Assembly (NCBI RefSeq): GCF_020595055.1
Contig: NZ_JAJDOO010000001.1
Location: forward strand, 280,739 to 344,738
Reading direction: 5' to 3'
DNA from: Desulfosporosinus shakirovi
Lineage (GTDB): Bacteria > Bacillota > Desulfitobacteriia > Desulfitobacteriales > Desulfitobacteriaceae
DNA: 64,000 bases
The translations under genes and the position numbers were made by a program. This document shows, in pieces, positions 17,254 through 27,681 of this stretch (positions are counted from its first letter, which is position 1; each line of letters begins with the position of its first letter). Below the pieces are notes generated by a model. The model did not search any database. It was not told where the DNA came from and worked only from the letters and a program-made list of their open reading frames with translations.

Positions 17254-18585
17254 TTAAGAAAATTTGATATGATTTTCCTCCAACACAACAGTGACAAATT
17301 CTCCTGAGACCCACTGCTTGCCATCCGCACGCGTAGGAATTTCCACCTGAATATAATGAGGAGTATGCCCAACAGCACATCCTTTTAAATCAACTCTTTC
17401 GATCAATACATCCACAGGTTTTCCAATAAAACTGCGACTAAACTTTGCCTGACTATCCCGTGCAACCACTAAAAGCTCCTTGACCCTTTGATCCTTTAAT
17501 TGCTTCAAAACCTGATCCGGATAATCCGCTGCAGGAGTCCCTTTCCGCTTAGAATATGGAAACACATGAATGCCGGAAAAATTACAAGACTTTACAAACT
17601 CCATAGTAGAGGCATGGTCTTCATCCGTCTCCCCGGGAAAACCGACAATTATGTCAGTCGTCACAGCAAGATTCGGAATCCGCTGTCGAAGTCTTGCCAA
17701 TAAGGCACTGTACTCCTTTAAATCATAGGGACGATGCATACGAGCTAACACATTATCGCTTCCACTCTGAAGGGGTATATGCAAATGAGGACAGACTTTA
17801 TCCGACGAAGCAATGCCTTCAATCAATTCAGACGTATATTCCATTGGCTCAATTGAACTCAGCCGCAAGCGGCAGAGACCAGGAATTTTTTCCAACTCCC
17901 CTACTAAACGAGCCAAATTCCAATCTTCATGCAAATCCTCACCATAGAATCCTGTATGAATACCCGTCAAGACAATTTCCGGATACCCCTCCTCAACCAA
18001 CCGCCGAGCCTCAGCAATGGCATTCTCAGGGCACCGACTGCGTAAAGGCCCTCGGGCATAAGGAATAATACAGTACGTACAAAACTGATTGCACCCTTCC
18101 TGAATCTTCAGCATCGCCCTCGTCCGGTGCTCTTCACTAAGTTGCGGAAGCTCTTCAAACTCCTCAGCATCCCAAATCCCCCGCACAGCATTCTGAGGCA
18201 CCTTCTCCGCCTTAACTTTCTCTATCCATTCCAGGATTTTCGCGCGATCCTGAGTCCCGAGAACCAGATCCACTCCTTCAATTCCTAAAACTTCCTCCGG
18301 AGCCGTTTGAGCATAACAACCCATGACTACCACAACACTCTCGAGGTGAGCCTTAATCATCCGGCGAATGACCTGACGGGATTTACTGTCACCAGTATTC
18401 GTCACAGTGCAAGTATTAACAACAACAACATCCGCTTCCTCTTGAGCACTAACCACTTGATACTGCGCCTCTCGAAAAAGTTGAGCCAACGCTTCGCTTT
18501 CAGTTTGATTCACCTTACAGCCCAGTGTGACGAAACAAACCGCTTTTTGTGGTTCGACCATTGAATTTTGACTATCATAGGGCAT
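17254..18585 (-). CDS. mtaB: tRNA t6A37 methylthiotransferase MtaB
   Basis: This radical-SAM enzyme converts t6A to ms2t6A at position 37 of ANN-reading tRNAs. It has 443 residues from the ATG at 18585, which AAAGGTGG precedes. The frame stays open a further 102 codons upstream, but that part reads through repeat family 1 and is not credible protein. The N-terminal UPF0004 domain has TLGCKVNQTESEA. The radical-SAM cluster is CNQFCTYC. A C-terminal TRAM domain ends the protein. Confidence 0.93.
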   Translation of the reverse strand: MPYDSQNSMVEPQKAVCFVTLGCKVNQTESEALAQLFREAQYQVVSAQEEADVVVVNTCTVTNTGDSKSRQVIRRMIKAHLESVVVVMGCYAQTAPEEVLGIEGVDLVLGTQDRAKILEWIEKVKAEKVPQNAVRGIWDAEEFEELPQLSEEHRTRAMLKIQEGCNQFCTYCIIPYARGPLRSRCPENAIAEARRLVEEGYPEIVLTGIHTGFYGEDLHEDWNLARLVGELEKIPGLCRLRLSSIEPMEYTSELIEGIASSDKVCPHLHIPLQSGSDNVLARMHRPYDLKEYSALLARLRQRIPNLAVTTDIIVGFPGETDEDHASTMEFVKSCNFSGIHVFPYSKRKGTPAADYPDQVLKQLKDQRVKELLVVARDSQAKFSRSFIGKPVDVLIERVDLKGCAVGHTPHYIQVEIPTRADGKQWVSGEFVTVVLEENHIKFS

Positions 18586-18703
18586 TAAATATTCCACCTT
18601 TTTCCGTGGTTCATGGTTTACTGTCTCCAAAGCAGACATCCGCGCTGCCTGTGAGCCAAGCCCACTTCTCGCCTCAGTCTCGAACAACTCCCCAAACTTG
18701 CAT

Positions 18704-18967
18704 AGAAGGCCGCACATGAAATGTGCCTTTTCCCAAACAAACGTCTCCCCCGTTCCCAGCCCCGGGACGCAGTGTGATACATCAGCGACGTCTTTACGTA
18801 AGCAGAATAGCAAACTTCCGTTCAAGCGACCCCACATACGGGGCAGTGTACAGGGATGTACACTGCCGCCAGTGAGCCACGGACGGCTCATCTGGCGGGC
18901 AAAGCCAAGAGCTTGAACGATTAGTTTGCTCTGCGTCGTATGACCGAGCTATGTACACACAAGTCCC
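18704..18967 (-). repeat. Intergenic repeat family 1, copy B
   Basis: This copy fills most of the rsmE-mtaB gap (18586-18967) and starts directly after the rsmE stop codon. It has an intact inner hairpin, GGCAGTGTACA (18842-18852) with TGTACACTGCC (18857-18867). A second hairpin, CCCC-GTATGT-GGGG on the minus strand, is beside it. The outer stem pairs AGCAAACT near 18925 with AGTTTGCT near 18810 (minus-strand reading). Confidence 0.8.
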
Positions 18968-19705
18968 CTACCCGATATCCCCAAAATGCCCCAACACCAA
19001 CGTAAGGGTTGCCACAGCTGCAGTCTCCGTCCGAAGAATCCTGGGTCCCAACGAAACACTTTGCGCACCCAGGTTTTCTTGCGCCCAAGCTACCTCAGTC
19101 TCTTCAAACCCGCCCTCAGGGCCAATGATTACAGCAGTCGGGTGTTCAGCCTTCATCGTTCCAAGCACAGAGGTCAAGCGCTGCGTCTTCTCTTCCTCAT
19201 AAGGAATAAGCCACTGAGTATTCTCAGGTAAATGTTTTTTAAGCTCCTTCCAATCACACACCTCAAATATTTCGGGTTCTTGTACCCTATGAGACTGTTT
19301 TGAAGCCTCGGAGGCAATTTTTTGCCAACGAAGGACCCTGTCCTGAGCTTTTTTCCCTTCAATATGCACGATAGAACGTTTAGCGCGCAAAGGAATAAGC
19401 CCTGCCATTCCCAACTCAGTTCCTTTCTGAATTACCCATTCCATCTTTTCCCCTTTGGAAAGGCCTGCCACCACAAAAACCGAGGTATGAGCTTCTACAT
19501 CCGGTTGATCGGTACTGAGAATTCGACAGGTGACACTTTTATCCTCAATATTATCAATAACACTGGTATATTCCCGCCCAGTATTATCATAACCCACCAC
19601 CAAATCTCCCGGGGAAAGTCGGAGGACACGAACGAGATGTTCTCGTTCCGCATCACGCAGCCAAAAAACATCTCTGCCCAGTTCAGTAATTTTAAACCGA
19701 TTCAT
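18968..19705 (-). CDS. rsmE: 16S rRNA m3U1498 methyltransferase
   Basis: RsmE methylates U1498 of 16S rRNA; it is a SPOUT-fold enzyme with a C-terminal trefoil knot. The knot motif IGPEGGFEETEV and the end LGPRILRTETA are visible. The protein has 245 residues. The ATG at 19705 overlaps the prmA stop (TAATG), with GAGGTGGG upstream. An ATG three codons earlier is less likely. Confidence 0.95.
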   Translation of the reverse strand: MNRFKITELGRDVFWLRDAEREHLVRVLRLSPGDLVVGYDNTGREYTSVIDNIEDKSVTCRILSTDQPDVEAHTSVFVVAGLSKGEKMEWVIQKGTELGMAGLIPLRAKRSIVHIEGKKAQDRVLRWQKIASEASKQSHRVQEPEIFEVCDWKELKKHLPENTQWLIPYEEEKTQRLTSVLGTMKAEHPTAVIIGPEGGFEETEVAWAQENLGAQSVSLGPRILRTETAAVATLTLVLGHFGDIG

Positions 19706-20631
19706 TAAGCCCACCTCGCTCGAAATAAAATCCAGCCAGAATCTTCGACACGTTCTATAATTTTAAATCCTGCTTCCTTTAGGGCAACTTCAACTTCATC
19801 GGCCCGATTGTCAATAATTCCGGACGCCAAAAACTCACCATCCTGATGTAATAAACGCTTCAAATCCGGCAGTAACATTAAAATTACGTCAGCAATAATA
19901 TTGGCAATAACAACATCTGCCTGTCCGGCAAGCACAGTCCCCAAATCTCCCCGTAACACTCGTACTCGATCATTCACATTATTCAAAGTAACATTTTCTT
20001 GAGCCACCCTGATTGCGACCGAGTCAAGATCCACCGCATCTACCTTCGCCCCGAGTTTTGCCGCTGCAATAGCAAGAATTCCAGAACCTGTTCCCAAGTC
20101 GAAAACCATGTGCCCCGGTCTTATAATGTCCTCTAACGTCCTTAAACATAAGGTTGTGGTAGGATGGGTTCCCGTACCAAAGGCCATACCCGGATCAAGC
20201 TCAAGAACCACATCCTCAGGCTTAATATTAACTTGCTCCCAAGTTGGTTTAATCAGAAAATGCTTGCCAATATGCAATGGTTTAAAATAGGCTTTCCAGG
20301 CAGTTTCCCAATCCTCTTCCTTTAACGAGAGTCCCTTACTTAAAATAAGCCAGTGAGGATAACGCTCAATGAGCTCAAGTATTCTTAAATCGATCTTATT
20401 CAGCTTATCCGTCAGTTCATCATCCTCTGGAAAGTAACCCTTAACCACACAGGTTCCGGTGAGTTCCACCTCTTCAAAAGCATGGTAATCCCACTCACCG
20501 GATTCCATGTAGCTTAATAAAAGTTCCGGATCTTCCACGCTGACACCAGGACAACCCAACTCATAAAAAAGATCGGCAACAGTTTCCTCTCCTTCAGATG
20601 AAACTGTTACCGCCACTTCACGCCAATCCAT
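19705..20631 (-). CDS. prmA: Ribosomal protein L11 methyltransferase
   Basis: PrmA trimethylates ribosomal protein L11. The 308-residue protein has the SAM-binding [20 protein letters not shown] and the catalytic-region motif [10 protein letters not shown]. The N-terminal L11-recognition domain is present. GGAGTATAAACT precedes the ATG. It belongs to the dnaK operon tail, dnaJ-prmA-rsmE-mtaB. Confidence 0.95.
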   Translation of the reverse strand: MDWREVAVTVSSEGEETVADLFYELGCPGVSVEDPELLLSYMESGEWDYHAFEEVELTGTCVVKGYFPEDDELTDKLNKIDLRILELIERYPHWLILSKGLSLKEEDWETAWKAYFKPLHIGKHFLIKPTWEQVNIKPEDVVLELDPGMAFGTGTHPTTTLCLRTLEDIIRPGHMVFDLGTGSGILAIAAAKLGAKVDAVDLDSVAIRVAQENVTLNNVNDRVRVLRGDLGTVLAGQADVVIANIIADVILMLLPDLKRLLHQDGEFLASGIIDNRADEVEVALKEAGFKIIERVEDSGWILFRARWA

Positions 20632-20647
20632 AGTTTATACTCCTTTT

Positions 20648-21757
20648 TTACCCCATTGCATCGCGAAGGTTTTCTTTGAACTTCTCGAACAGGGACTTTT
20701 TACCCATTTGTTGTTGTTCAGAAGTAACTTCCCCGAATTCACGCAAGAGTTTCTTTTGCTTTTCATTAAGCTTAGTTGGAGTTGTCAAAACTACTCGAAC
20801 ATGCTGATCCCCGCGGCCGCTTGCTCGGCGACGTGGTACACCATGCCCTTTAAGCCGAAAGATCGTAGCCGTTTGTGTCCCTTCTGGGACTTTCATCTTA
20901 ACAACCCCATCTAGGGTAGGAACATCGATTTCCGCGCCCAGAGCCGCTTGAACAAAGGTAATCGGAATCTCGCAATAAACGTCATTTCCGTCACGTTCAA
21001 AGAACTTGTGTGGTTTAACCTGTAAAACGATATAAAGATCTCCAGGCGGCCCGCCTTTTGCCCCGGCTTCACCATCACCGCTCAACCTCAAGTTTAAGCC
21101 GTCTTCAGACCCTTCAGGAACACTAATCTTAATGGTTTTAACCTTGCGGACCTTCCCTTGTCCTTGACAGGTAGAACATGGGCTGCTGACAGTGCGACCT
21201 TCACCTTGACAGGTTGGACAAGTTCTTGCTGTTTGAATTTGACCAAAGGGTGTTCGTTGAGTGACCTTAACTTGCCCGCTCCCATGACATTGAGAACAAG
21301 TCGTAGGATGGGTTCCAGGTGCAGCCCCCGAACCCTGACAATCCATACAAGTTTCATCCCGCGGAATCTGGATTTCTTTTTCTACGCCAAACACCGCTTC
21401 TTCAAAACTCAAAGTCATCGCATAGCGCAAATCGGAACCCCGTTGCGGACCGCCGCGCCGTTGTCCTCCGCCGCCTCCGCCGAAAAACATATCAAAAATA
21501 TCGCCGAAGCCCCCAGCGTCTCCAAATCCACCCTGACTGGGATCTGCATGACCAAATTGATCATAACGCGCTCTCTTCTCCGGATCACTTAAAACATCAT
21601 ACGCATCAGTAACTTCCTTAAACTTCTCTTCCGCTTCCTTATTACCCGGATTGACATCCGGATGATATTGACGGGCTAATTTTCTATAAGCCTTTTTAAT
21701 CTCCTGTTCACCGGCATTCCGCTCGACCCCGAGCACTTCATAATTATCGCGTTTCAT
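20648..21757 (-). CDS. dnaJ: Chaperone DnaJ
   Basis: DnaJ is the Hsp40 co-chaperone that stimulates the DnaK ATPase. The J domain (residues 1-70) includes the HPD motif in YHPDVN. A Gly/Phe-rich linker follows. The zinc domain has four CxxCxGxG repeats ([32 protein letters not shown]). It has 369 residues from the ATG at 21757, which GGAGGG precedes. An ATG at 21772 is in frame but less supported. Confidence 0.97.
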   Translation of the reverse strand: MKRDNYEVLGVERNAGEQEIKKAYRKLARQYHPDVNPGNKEAEEKFKEVTDAYDVLSDPEKRARYDQFGHADPSQGGFGDAGGFGDIFDMFFGGGGGGQRRGGPQRGSDLRYAMTLSFEEAVFGVEKEIQIPRDETCMDCQGSGAAPGTHPTTCSQCHGSGQVKVTQRTPFGQIQTARTCPTCQGEGRTVSSPCSTCQGQGKVRKVKTIKISVPEGSEDGLNLRLSGDGEAGAKGGPPGDLYIVLQVKPHKFFERDGNDVYCEIPITFVQAALGAEIDVPTLDGVVKMKVPEGTQTATIFRLKGHGVPRRRASGRGDQHVRVVLTTPTKLNEKQKKLLREFGEVTSEQQQMGKKSLFEKFKENLRDAMG

Positions 21758-21772
21758 TATTTCCCTCCACAC

Positions 21773-22100
21773 TCCTGCTTAACCCATACTTAGACAGTAA
21801 AGTTCTATAGTATTATATGATCCTTCGGCCTGAAGCACAAGGAAATATCCAATTTAATGGGAATCTATTTCAACTTTTCTACAAACAAATGCGGGCACAA
21901 AGGCCTTCCAAGCCTTTGCACCCCCAAAAATATCCTAAATAAAATATCACCAAGTCACCCTTACGAAGCGAAAACACCCAATTATCCATCATATTGACTT
22001 CAATCAATCAAGTTGAGAGCGCAGCAATTCAACTTCACCCCAGGCGTTCCCATCCCCTGTCGGTCTTAGCCCTCGTCGACCAAACTCTCGTCGATTCCTG
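21773..22100. other. dnaK-dnaJ spacer, part without assigned feature
   Basis: No gene was seen. The part from about 22060 holds several CTCGTCGAC/CCCGTCGACC blocks that also flank the repeat units downstream. It may be a decayed extra unit of family 2. Confidence 0.4.
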
Positions 22101-22303
22101 CCCCCGTCGACCCCAGACAGGCTGGAGTGAACTTGCGGAGCGAATCCATCAGGCAGAGTCGCAATCAATCGCGCTTACATTACGAGGCGCCAGCGTGGCA
22201 CAGGTTCACATGCAGTAAGCCCAGAGGTTTGCCTAAGCTCGCCTCGTAATCAAGCGTGATAGCGGCGGCGCCTTGGGTGAGCGGAGCAATTTCACTCCAG
22301 CCC
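22101..22303 (-). repeat. Intergenic repeat family 2, tandem unit 1
   Basis: This unit of about 203 bp is nearly repeated at 22321-22527. The outer arms GGAGTGAA and TTCACTCC and the inner arms ATTACGAGGC and GCCTCGTAAT are inverted repeats. They predict a large cruciform or RNA hairpin. The central core at 22201-22230 includes GTTCACATGCAGTAAGCCCA. No ORF is credible. Confidence 0.8.
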
Positions 22304-22320
22304 TCCCTCGTCGGCCCTTA

Positions 22321-22527
22321 CCCCCGTCGACCCCAGCCAGGACGGAGTGAACTTGCAGAGCGAATCCATTAGGCAGAGTCGCGATCAATCGCGCTTACAT
22401 TACGAGGTGCCAGCGTGGCACAGGTTCACATGCAGTAAGCCCAGAGGTTTGTTTGCCTAAGCTCGCCTCGTAATCAAGCGTGATAGCGACGGCGCCTTGG
22501 ATGAGCGGAGCAATTTCACTCCGTCCC
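22321..22527 (-). repeat. Intergenic repeat family 2, tandem unit 2
   Basis: This second unit of about 207 bp is close in sequence to unit 1, with about a dozen substitutions and a 4-bp GTTT insertion after the core (core 22421-22450). It ends 21 bp from the dnaK stop codon, so it would lie in the dnaK 3' untranslated region of the dnaK-dnaJ transcript. Confidence 0.8.
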
Positions 22528-22548
22528 CCCGGACGACCCCAAACCCCT

Positions 22549-24384
22549 TTATTGATCCTTCTTCACTTCAGTGAACTCAGCATCCACAACATCATCATCT
22601 TTTTTAGAAGGCTCAGCTTCAGGTTGTGCCCCAGCATTTGGATCTTGAGCCGCTTGTTGTTGATACATCTTTTCAATATAAGGGTGAAGAACTTTATTCA
22701 AAGCTTCAGTTTTAGCATTAATCTCTTCAACACTTTCACCGGCACCCGCTGTTTTCAGCTCTTCCAGCGCCTTCTTGATGCTTTCAACTTCGGCAGCATC
22801 ACCCTTACCTTCAAATTCCTTCAGAGTTTTCTCTGTTTGATAGCCTAGGGAATCCGCTTGGTTCTTAGCATCGATTAACTCTCTGTGTTTCTTATCTTCT
22901 TCTGCGTGAGCTTCAGCATCTTGCTTCATTTTCTCGACATCTTCTTTGGAAAGACCAGTAGAAGAAGTAATTGTCACTTTTTGTTCATTTCCGGTAGCCA
23001 CATCTTTAGCCGAAACGTGAACAATACCGTTGGCATCGATATCAAATTTGACTTCGATTTGTGGAATACCGCGTGGTGCAGGAGGAATTCCTGTCAATTG
23101 GAAACGTCCCAGAGTCTTATTGTAGCTTGCCATTTCACGTTCTCCTTGGAGCACATGAATGTCGACAGAGGTTTGATTGTCGGCAGCGGTTGAGAATGTC
23201 TGAGATTTCGTGGTCGGGATGGTCGAGTTACGATCAATGATCCGGGTAAATACTCCACCAAGGGTTTCAATCCCTAAGGAAAGCGGAGTAACATCCAACA
23301 AGATCATATCCTTAACTTCCCCACTGAGCACGCCCCCTTGAATAGCCGCACCCATGGCGACCACTTCATCCGGATTAACGCCTTTATGAGGATCTTTACC
23401 GCTTAATTTCTTAATAGCTTCCACAACTGCAGGGATACGAGTAGATCCACCCACTAAAATAATTTGATCAATTTGGTTCCAAGACAGTTTAGCATCTTCA
23501 ATCGCTTGGCGTGTAGGTCCAATGGTGGATTCTACAAGGTCCGAAATGATTTCTTCAAATTTAGCTCGTGAAATATTCATATCCAAATGTTGAGGTCCTT
23601 CTTCCGTCATTGTAATAAACGGAAGGTTCACGTTAGAATTTGTAACACCGGAAAGCTCAATCTTAGCTTTTTCCGCAGCTTCTTTCAAACGTTGAAGAGC
23701 AACTCGGTCTTTGGAGAGATCTGCGCCATGACTTTTCTTGTATTCTGCTACCATATAATCAATTAAGCGTTGGTCAAAATCGTCTCCACCTAGGTTATTA
23801 TTCCCGCTTGTAGCTTTCACTTCAACCATACCTTGGCTTAATTCGAGAATTGATACATCAAAGGTACCGCCTCCCAAGTCATACACCAAAACCGTTGAAT
23901 CATCCTTTTTGTCAAGACCGTAGGCAAGCGCCGCTGCCGTAGGCTCGTTGATAATCCGAAGGACTTCAAGTCCCGCAATGGAACCGGCATCTTTAGTAGC
24001 TTGGCGTTGGGCATCTGTAAAATAAGCAGGTACTGTAATGACCGCTTGAGTAACCGGTTGCCCGATATAAGCTTCAGCATCTGTTTTGAGTTTTTGGAGA
24101 ACCATTGCAGAAATTTCTTGAGGGCTATATGTTTTATCATCAATTTTCACTTTGAAATCTGTGCCCATATGACGTTTAATGGAACTGACAGTTTTATCAG
24201 GATTAGAAACGGATTGGCGTTTAGCTACCTGTCCGACCAGTCGCTCACCAGATTTAGAAAAACCAACGACAGATGGAGTTGTACGATTTCCTTCCGCATT
24301 AGGAATGACAACAGCTTCTCCACCTTCCATAACTGACACGCAAGAGTTAGTTGTACCTAAGTCAATACCAATAATTTTACCCAT
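22549..24384 (-). CDS. dnaK: Chaperone DnaK (Hsp70)
   Basis: This 611-residue Hsp70 has the N-terminal ATPase domain, with [12 protein letters not shown] and [12 protein letters not shown]. The substrate-binding domain and a lid ending in an acidic DDDVVDAEF tail follow. It folds proteins with DnaJ and GrpE. The ribosome site is GGAGGAAG. The gene belongs to the CIRCE-controlled operon. The long spacer before dnaJ, filled with repeats, is unusual. Confidence 0.98.
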   Translation of the reverse strand: MGKIIGIDLGTTNSCVSVMEGGEAVVIPNAEGNRTTPSVVGFSKSGERLVGQVAKRQSVSNPDKTVSSIKRHMGTDFKVKIDDKTYSPQEISAMVLQKLKTDAEAYIGQPVTQAVITVPAYFTDAQRQATKDAGSIAGLEVLRIINEPTAAALAYGLDKKDDSTVLVYDLGGGTFDVSILELSQGMVEVKATSGNNNLGGDDFDQRLIDYMVAEYKKSHGADLSKDRVALQRLKEAAEKAKIELSGVTNSNVNLPFITMTEEGPQHLDMNISRAKFEEIISDLVESTIGPTRQAIEDAKLSWNQIDQIILVGGSTRIPAVVEAIKKLSGKDPHKGVNPDEVVAMGAAIQGGVLSGEVKDMILLDVTPLSLGIETLGGVFTRIIDRNSTIPTTKSQTFSTAADNQTSVDIHVLQGEREMASYNKTLGRFQLTGIPPAPRGIPQIEVKFDIDANGIVHVSAKDVATGNEQKVTITSSTGLSKEDVEKMKQDAEAHAEEDKKHRELIDAKNQADSLGYQTEKTLKEFEGKGDAAEVESIKKALEELKTAGAGESVEEINAKTEALNKVLHPYIEKMYQQQAAQDPNAGAQPEAEPSKKDDDVVDAEFTEVKKDQ

Positions 24385-24403
24385 TATAATCTTCCTCCTT
24401 TAA

Positions 24404-25009
24404 CTAGTTCGAAACTTTTACCATGCTGGGACGCAAAACTTTTTCTTTAAGGTAATACCCTTTTTGTAGTTCTTCTACGACAGTATTTTCAGGATGTTCA
24501 TCAGACTCAACTCGGAGCACTGCATCATGAAGATTCGGGTCAAAAGGTTGCCCCGTAGCCTCGATTACCTTGAGTCCTTCCTTATTAAGCGCAGTTTGCA
24601 ATTGACGAAAAATCATTTCCACCCCTTGAGAAAAAGCATTAAAATCGGGGTTTAATTCAGCTGAACTTGCTGCCCGTTCAAAATTGTCCAGAACAGGGAG
24701 CAACTCAACCACAAGACGTTCAGACGCATATTTAACGATATCTGTCTTTTCCTTCTGCGTCCGCTTTCGATAATTATCGAATTCGGCCTGTAATCTTAAC
24801 AAATGATCGTAATGCTCATCTACTTTAGCTTTGGCTTGGGCAAGCTCCGCCTCCAGCGTCATGATTTTTTCTAAAGGACTCATATCATCGCTGCCCAGAC
24901 TATCTTCTCCCGGAGGATTCTCAAGGTCACGCTCTTGCGCATCCCCCACTTGGTCCTCATCCGCACTAAGCTTTCGGCCTCTGAGAGTTTCTTCTCTCAT
25001 TCGCGCCAT
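24404..25009 (-). CDS. grpE: Nucleotide exchange factor GrpE
   Basis: GrpE (201 residues) releases ADP from DnaK. The acidic N-terminus and long coiled coil (about 55-110, LAQAKAKVDEHYDHLLRLQ) come first. The C-terminal beta domain has PFDPNLHDAVLRVE. The ATG at 25009 follows GAGGTGAT. It lies between hrcA and dnaK as expected. Confidence 0.95.
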   Translation of the reverse strand: MARMREETLRGRKLSADEDQVGDAQERDLENPPGEDSLGSDDMSPLEKIMTLEAELAQAKAKVDEHYDHLLRLQAEFDNYRKRTQKEKTDIVKYASERLVVELLPVLDNFERAASSAELNPDFNAFSQGVEMIFRQLQTALNKEGLKVIEATGQPFDPNLHDAVLRVESDEHPENTVVEELQKGYYLKEKVLRPSMVKVSN

Positions 25010-25147
25010 GCATAATCACCTCTCGCAACTTAATCATCATAAGTTTTTTTATTTATATAGAATGAACCCAAAGGCTCAGTCACCGCATATCAAACAATAA
25101 CCCATTTCCTGTCGTTCCCAACTCCCGCTCAGCCTTCGTGACCCTCG

Positions 25148-26179
25148 TCACCGCCTGTGTTTCGTTAAAACTTCCGTCAAACTTCGTGTCATAAAATCAA
25201 CAATAGCAATGACTTTGGCGTAATCCATACGGGTTGGCCCCAGTACGCCCACCGCCCCGATCATTAATCCATTTACTTTGTAGGTTGCAGAGATTATGCT
25301 GCAATCACGAAATTCCTTCAATGTATTTTCTCCACCAATAGTCACATTTAGTCCTTCCTGGCGGGGGGTTAATACTTTTTTCAAGGACTCGTTCTCTTCA
25401 AAAACTTTGAACAAGGTTTTAACTTTGCTCAAATCCTTGAATTCCGGTTGATTGAGCATATTGAGGGTTCCCCCGAGATGGATACGCTCCTCGTCCTCGT
25501 TATCATCCAATATAGCTCTTAACATATCTAAAGCGTTATCTATAAGGAGTCTTTGCCTCGACAACTCACTGTAAATTTCATGAAGAATACTGCGTTTAAC
25601 CTGACCTATGGAATACCCGCGCATTTTCTGGTTAAAGACTCCAGCCACTTGCTGCAGTTCTTCCGCCGTCAGATTCTCGCCGACATCAATAATATGATTT
25701 TCCACCACGCCATTTTCTTTGACAATCACCATAATAACCTGACCCGGTTGATACGGCAGAAAATGCATTTTTCCGAAAGTACTCTTCCCTTTATGCGGTC
25801 CCAGGACAAGACTCGTTAAGTTTGTCAGCTCAGATAATAATTTGCTGGTATGAGCTATAACTTCCTGGAGCTCATTGATTCTTTTCGTACTCTCACGCTC
25901 GATTATCTCCATATCCTCAGGATTAAGTACTTGAGGATCCATCAGACAATCCACAAAGTATCGGTACCCTGCATCCGAAGGTATTCGCCCTGCAGAAGTA
26001 TAGGGTTGTTCAATAAACCCTAAATCTTCTAAGTCAGCCATTTCATTTCGGATAGTAGCTGAGGATACACCCATATCAAACTTACGTGCAATCGTTCGAG
26101 AACCAATCGGTTCAGCGGTAGCAATATAATCCTGAACTATCGCTCGCAATATTTTTCGTTTGCGCTCATCCATTTGCAT
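25148..26179 (-). CDS. hrcA: Heat-shock repressor HrcA
   Basis: HrcA (343 residues) represses chaperone operons by binding CIRCE; GroEL keeps it active. The N-terminal winged helix includes AEPIGSRTIARKF and SSATIRNEMADLE. It is the first gene of the hrcA-grpE-dnaK-dnaJ operon, with CIRCE just upstream, so it represses itself. Confidence 0.96.
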   Translation of the reverse strand: MQMDERKRKILRAIVQDYIATAEPIGSRTIARKFDMGVSSATIRNEMADLEDLGFIEQPYTSAGRIPSDAGYRYFVDCLMDPQVLNPEDMEIIERESTKRINELQEVIAHTSKLLSELTNLTSLVLGPHKGKSTFGKMHFLPYQPGQVIMVIVKENGVVENHIIDVGENLTAEELQQVAGVFNQKMRGYSIGQVKRSILHEIYSELSRQRLLIDNALDMLRAILDDNEDEERIHLGGTLNMLNQPEFKDLSKVKTLFKVFEENESLKKVLTPRQEGLNVTIGGENTLKEFRDCSIISATYKVNGLMIGAVGVLGPTRMDYAKVIAIVDFMTRSLTEVLTKHRR

Positions 26180-26259
26180 ACATGCTTCCCCGCTTTCTTA
26201 ACTGATCCCCATCTAAAGTACCTAGATACTTAACAACAATCAAGCTATGTTTTTCGTTG

Positions 26260-26286
26260 TTAGCACTCTCCATCGATGAGTGCTAA
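26260..26286 (-). promoter_or_regulatory. CIRCE operator
   Basis: TTAGCACTC (26260-26268) and GAGTGCTAA (26278-26286) form a perfect 9-bp inverted repeat with a 9-bp spacer, the exact CIRCE consensus. It lies between the promoter and hrcA. Confidence 0.98.
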
Positions 26287-26300
26287 CAGTTGATGTCTTC

Positions 26301-26329
26301 ACATTACCACGTCATTTTCGCTTTGTCAA
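26301..26329 (-). promoter_or_regulatory. Sigma-A promoter of the hrcA-dnaK operon
   Basis: TTGACA (26324-26329) and TAATGT (26301-26306) have a 17-bp spacer on the minus strand. CIRCE begins about 14 bp downstream of the -10 box, so it covers the transcription start region. Confidence 0.88.
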
Positions 26330-26366
26330 GAATCATTTTAAAGATATTAAACTCACATAAAAGGAC

Positions 26367-27590
26367 CTAAACAAATTCTTGTAAGATAGAGTTTGCCACA
26401 AAAGCATATTTGGGATTTAAGCATAAATAATTACCCTTGACCATGATGAAAATATCATCATTTTTATAGCGTTCCAAAACAGATCTGTAAATATCCCTAA
26501 GATCCGCTCCAAAATCATTTTCAAATGTTTGGAAATTGACTCCCTCCTCAAGACGCAAGCCCAAAATCATGCGCTCTGCCATACAGTCGCGCAAAGATAA
26601 AACCTCTTTCCCTGACTCATCCAAAGGGCTCTGCCCCTTGCGCAACAGGTTTTCATAAGCATATACTTCTTCGATGTTTTTCCAGCGCACCCTGTTCAAA
26701 CAAGATACCCCTCCCGGGCCAAGGCCTATATAATCCGCCCCCCGCCAGTACCCTAAGTTATGTTGACATTCATAGCCAGGACGCACAAAATTCGAGGTTT
26801 CATATTGCCTGTATCCGGCTTGTCTTAATCGCATCACAGCCCATTCATACATCTCGGCCTGCAGATCCCCATCCGGAAGTAAATCAACCTGCATTGCGCC
26901 AGTGGAGTCGAGCACAGTCCCTCGCACCTCTCGTGAATCACCTTGTTCCCCGCTGGTTTCTCCTGCGTATCGTTCATAAAGCGGCGTTCCCTCTTCCAGC
27001 ATTAACCCATAGAGGGACAGGTGTTCAGGGGAATAGGAGAGAGCTTCTTCCAAAGAAGTCTGCCATAACTCCATAGTTTGGCCGGGAAGCCCAAACATCA
27101 AATCCAGATTAAGATTCTTAAACCCTGCCTCTCTCAATCGTCTGATGGCTTCACGAGCTTGCTTAGCAGTATGAATTCGCCCCACAGCGCTTAACAATTG
27201 GTCGTTAAAAGACTGTATCCCCAGAGAAAATCGGTTAATCCCGTGATTCCTTATCAGTTTGGCCTTCTCATCCGTAATAGTCCCCGGATTCCCTTCCATC
27301 GTTTGCTCCACTCCCATGCCCATAGGAAAATACCGTTGAATCATCTTAAGCAAGCGTTCCAGATCGGTCTCCTTCAATGCAGTCGGAGTCCCGCCACCAA
27401 TAAAAAGAGAAGACACCCCTTGAGGGGCATCTTTTTGCATCTTTGCCATCTCTATTTCTAAACCCTCTAAATACACGGAGATAAGATCCTTGGGAGAATC
27501 CATCAGGGAATGAGAATAAAAAGCACAGTAATCGCATTTTCGGATACAAAATGGAACGTGAACGTATAAAGACGGCATACGAACATACAC
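26367..27590 (-). CDS. hemW: Heme chaperone HemW-like radical SAM protein
   Basis: This 407-residue radical-SAM protein has the cluster motif CIRKCDYCAF near the N-terminus and the FIGGGTPTAL glycine motif. It is related to oxygen-independent coproporphyrinogen oxidase HemN. The HemW group inserts heme into proteins rather than oxidising porphyrinogen. The start may be GTG 27590 or ATG 27578. It lies between lepA and hrcA, the standard order. Confidence 0.88.
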   Translation of the reverse strand: MYVRMPSLYVHVPFCIRKCDYCAFYSHSLMDSPKDLISVYLEGLEIEMAKMQKDAPQGVSSLFIGGGTPTALKETDLERLLKMIQRYFPMGMGVEQTMEGNPGTITDEKAKLIRNHGINRFSLGIQSFNDQLLSAVGRIHTAKQAREAIRRLREAGFKNLNLDLMFGLPGQTMELWQTSLEEALSYSPEHLSLYGLMLEEGTPLYERYAGETSGEQGDSREVRGTVLDSTGAMQVDLLPDGDLQAEMYEWAVMRLRQAGYRQYETSNFVRPGYECQHNLGYWRGADYIGLGPGGVSCLNRVRWKNIEEVYAYENLLRKGQSPLDESGKEVLSLRDCMAERMILGLRLEEGVNFQTFENDFGADLRDIYRSVLERYKNDDIFIMVKGNYLCLNPKYAFVANSILQEFV

Positions 27591-27681
27591 TCTTTCCCTT
27601 GTTTTTTATGCTGCCCTAGCATCATGCCTTATCATAGATTCTTCGACTAACAGACCTCTTGGCTAATCAATTCCTCGACCA

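Noticed and set aside
17254..18891. 545-residue version of MtaB with a 102-residue N-terminal extension
   Set aside because: The extension translates repeat family 1, which occurs elsewhere outside genes. A good ribosome site and family similarity begin at 18585.
22101..22527. Insertion sequence remnant
   Set aside because: Nested palindromes but no transposase fragment or clear target duplication were seen, so it is listed as a structured repeat.
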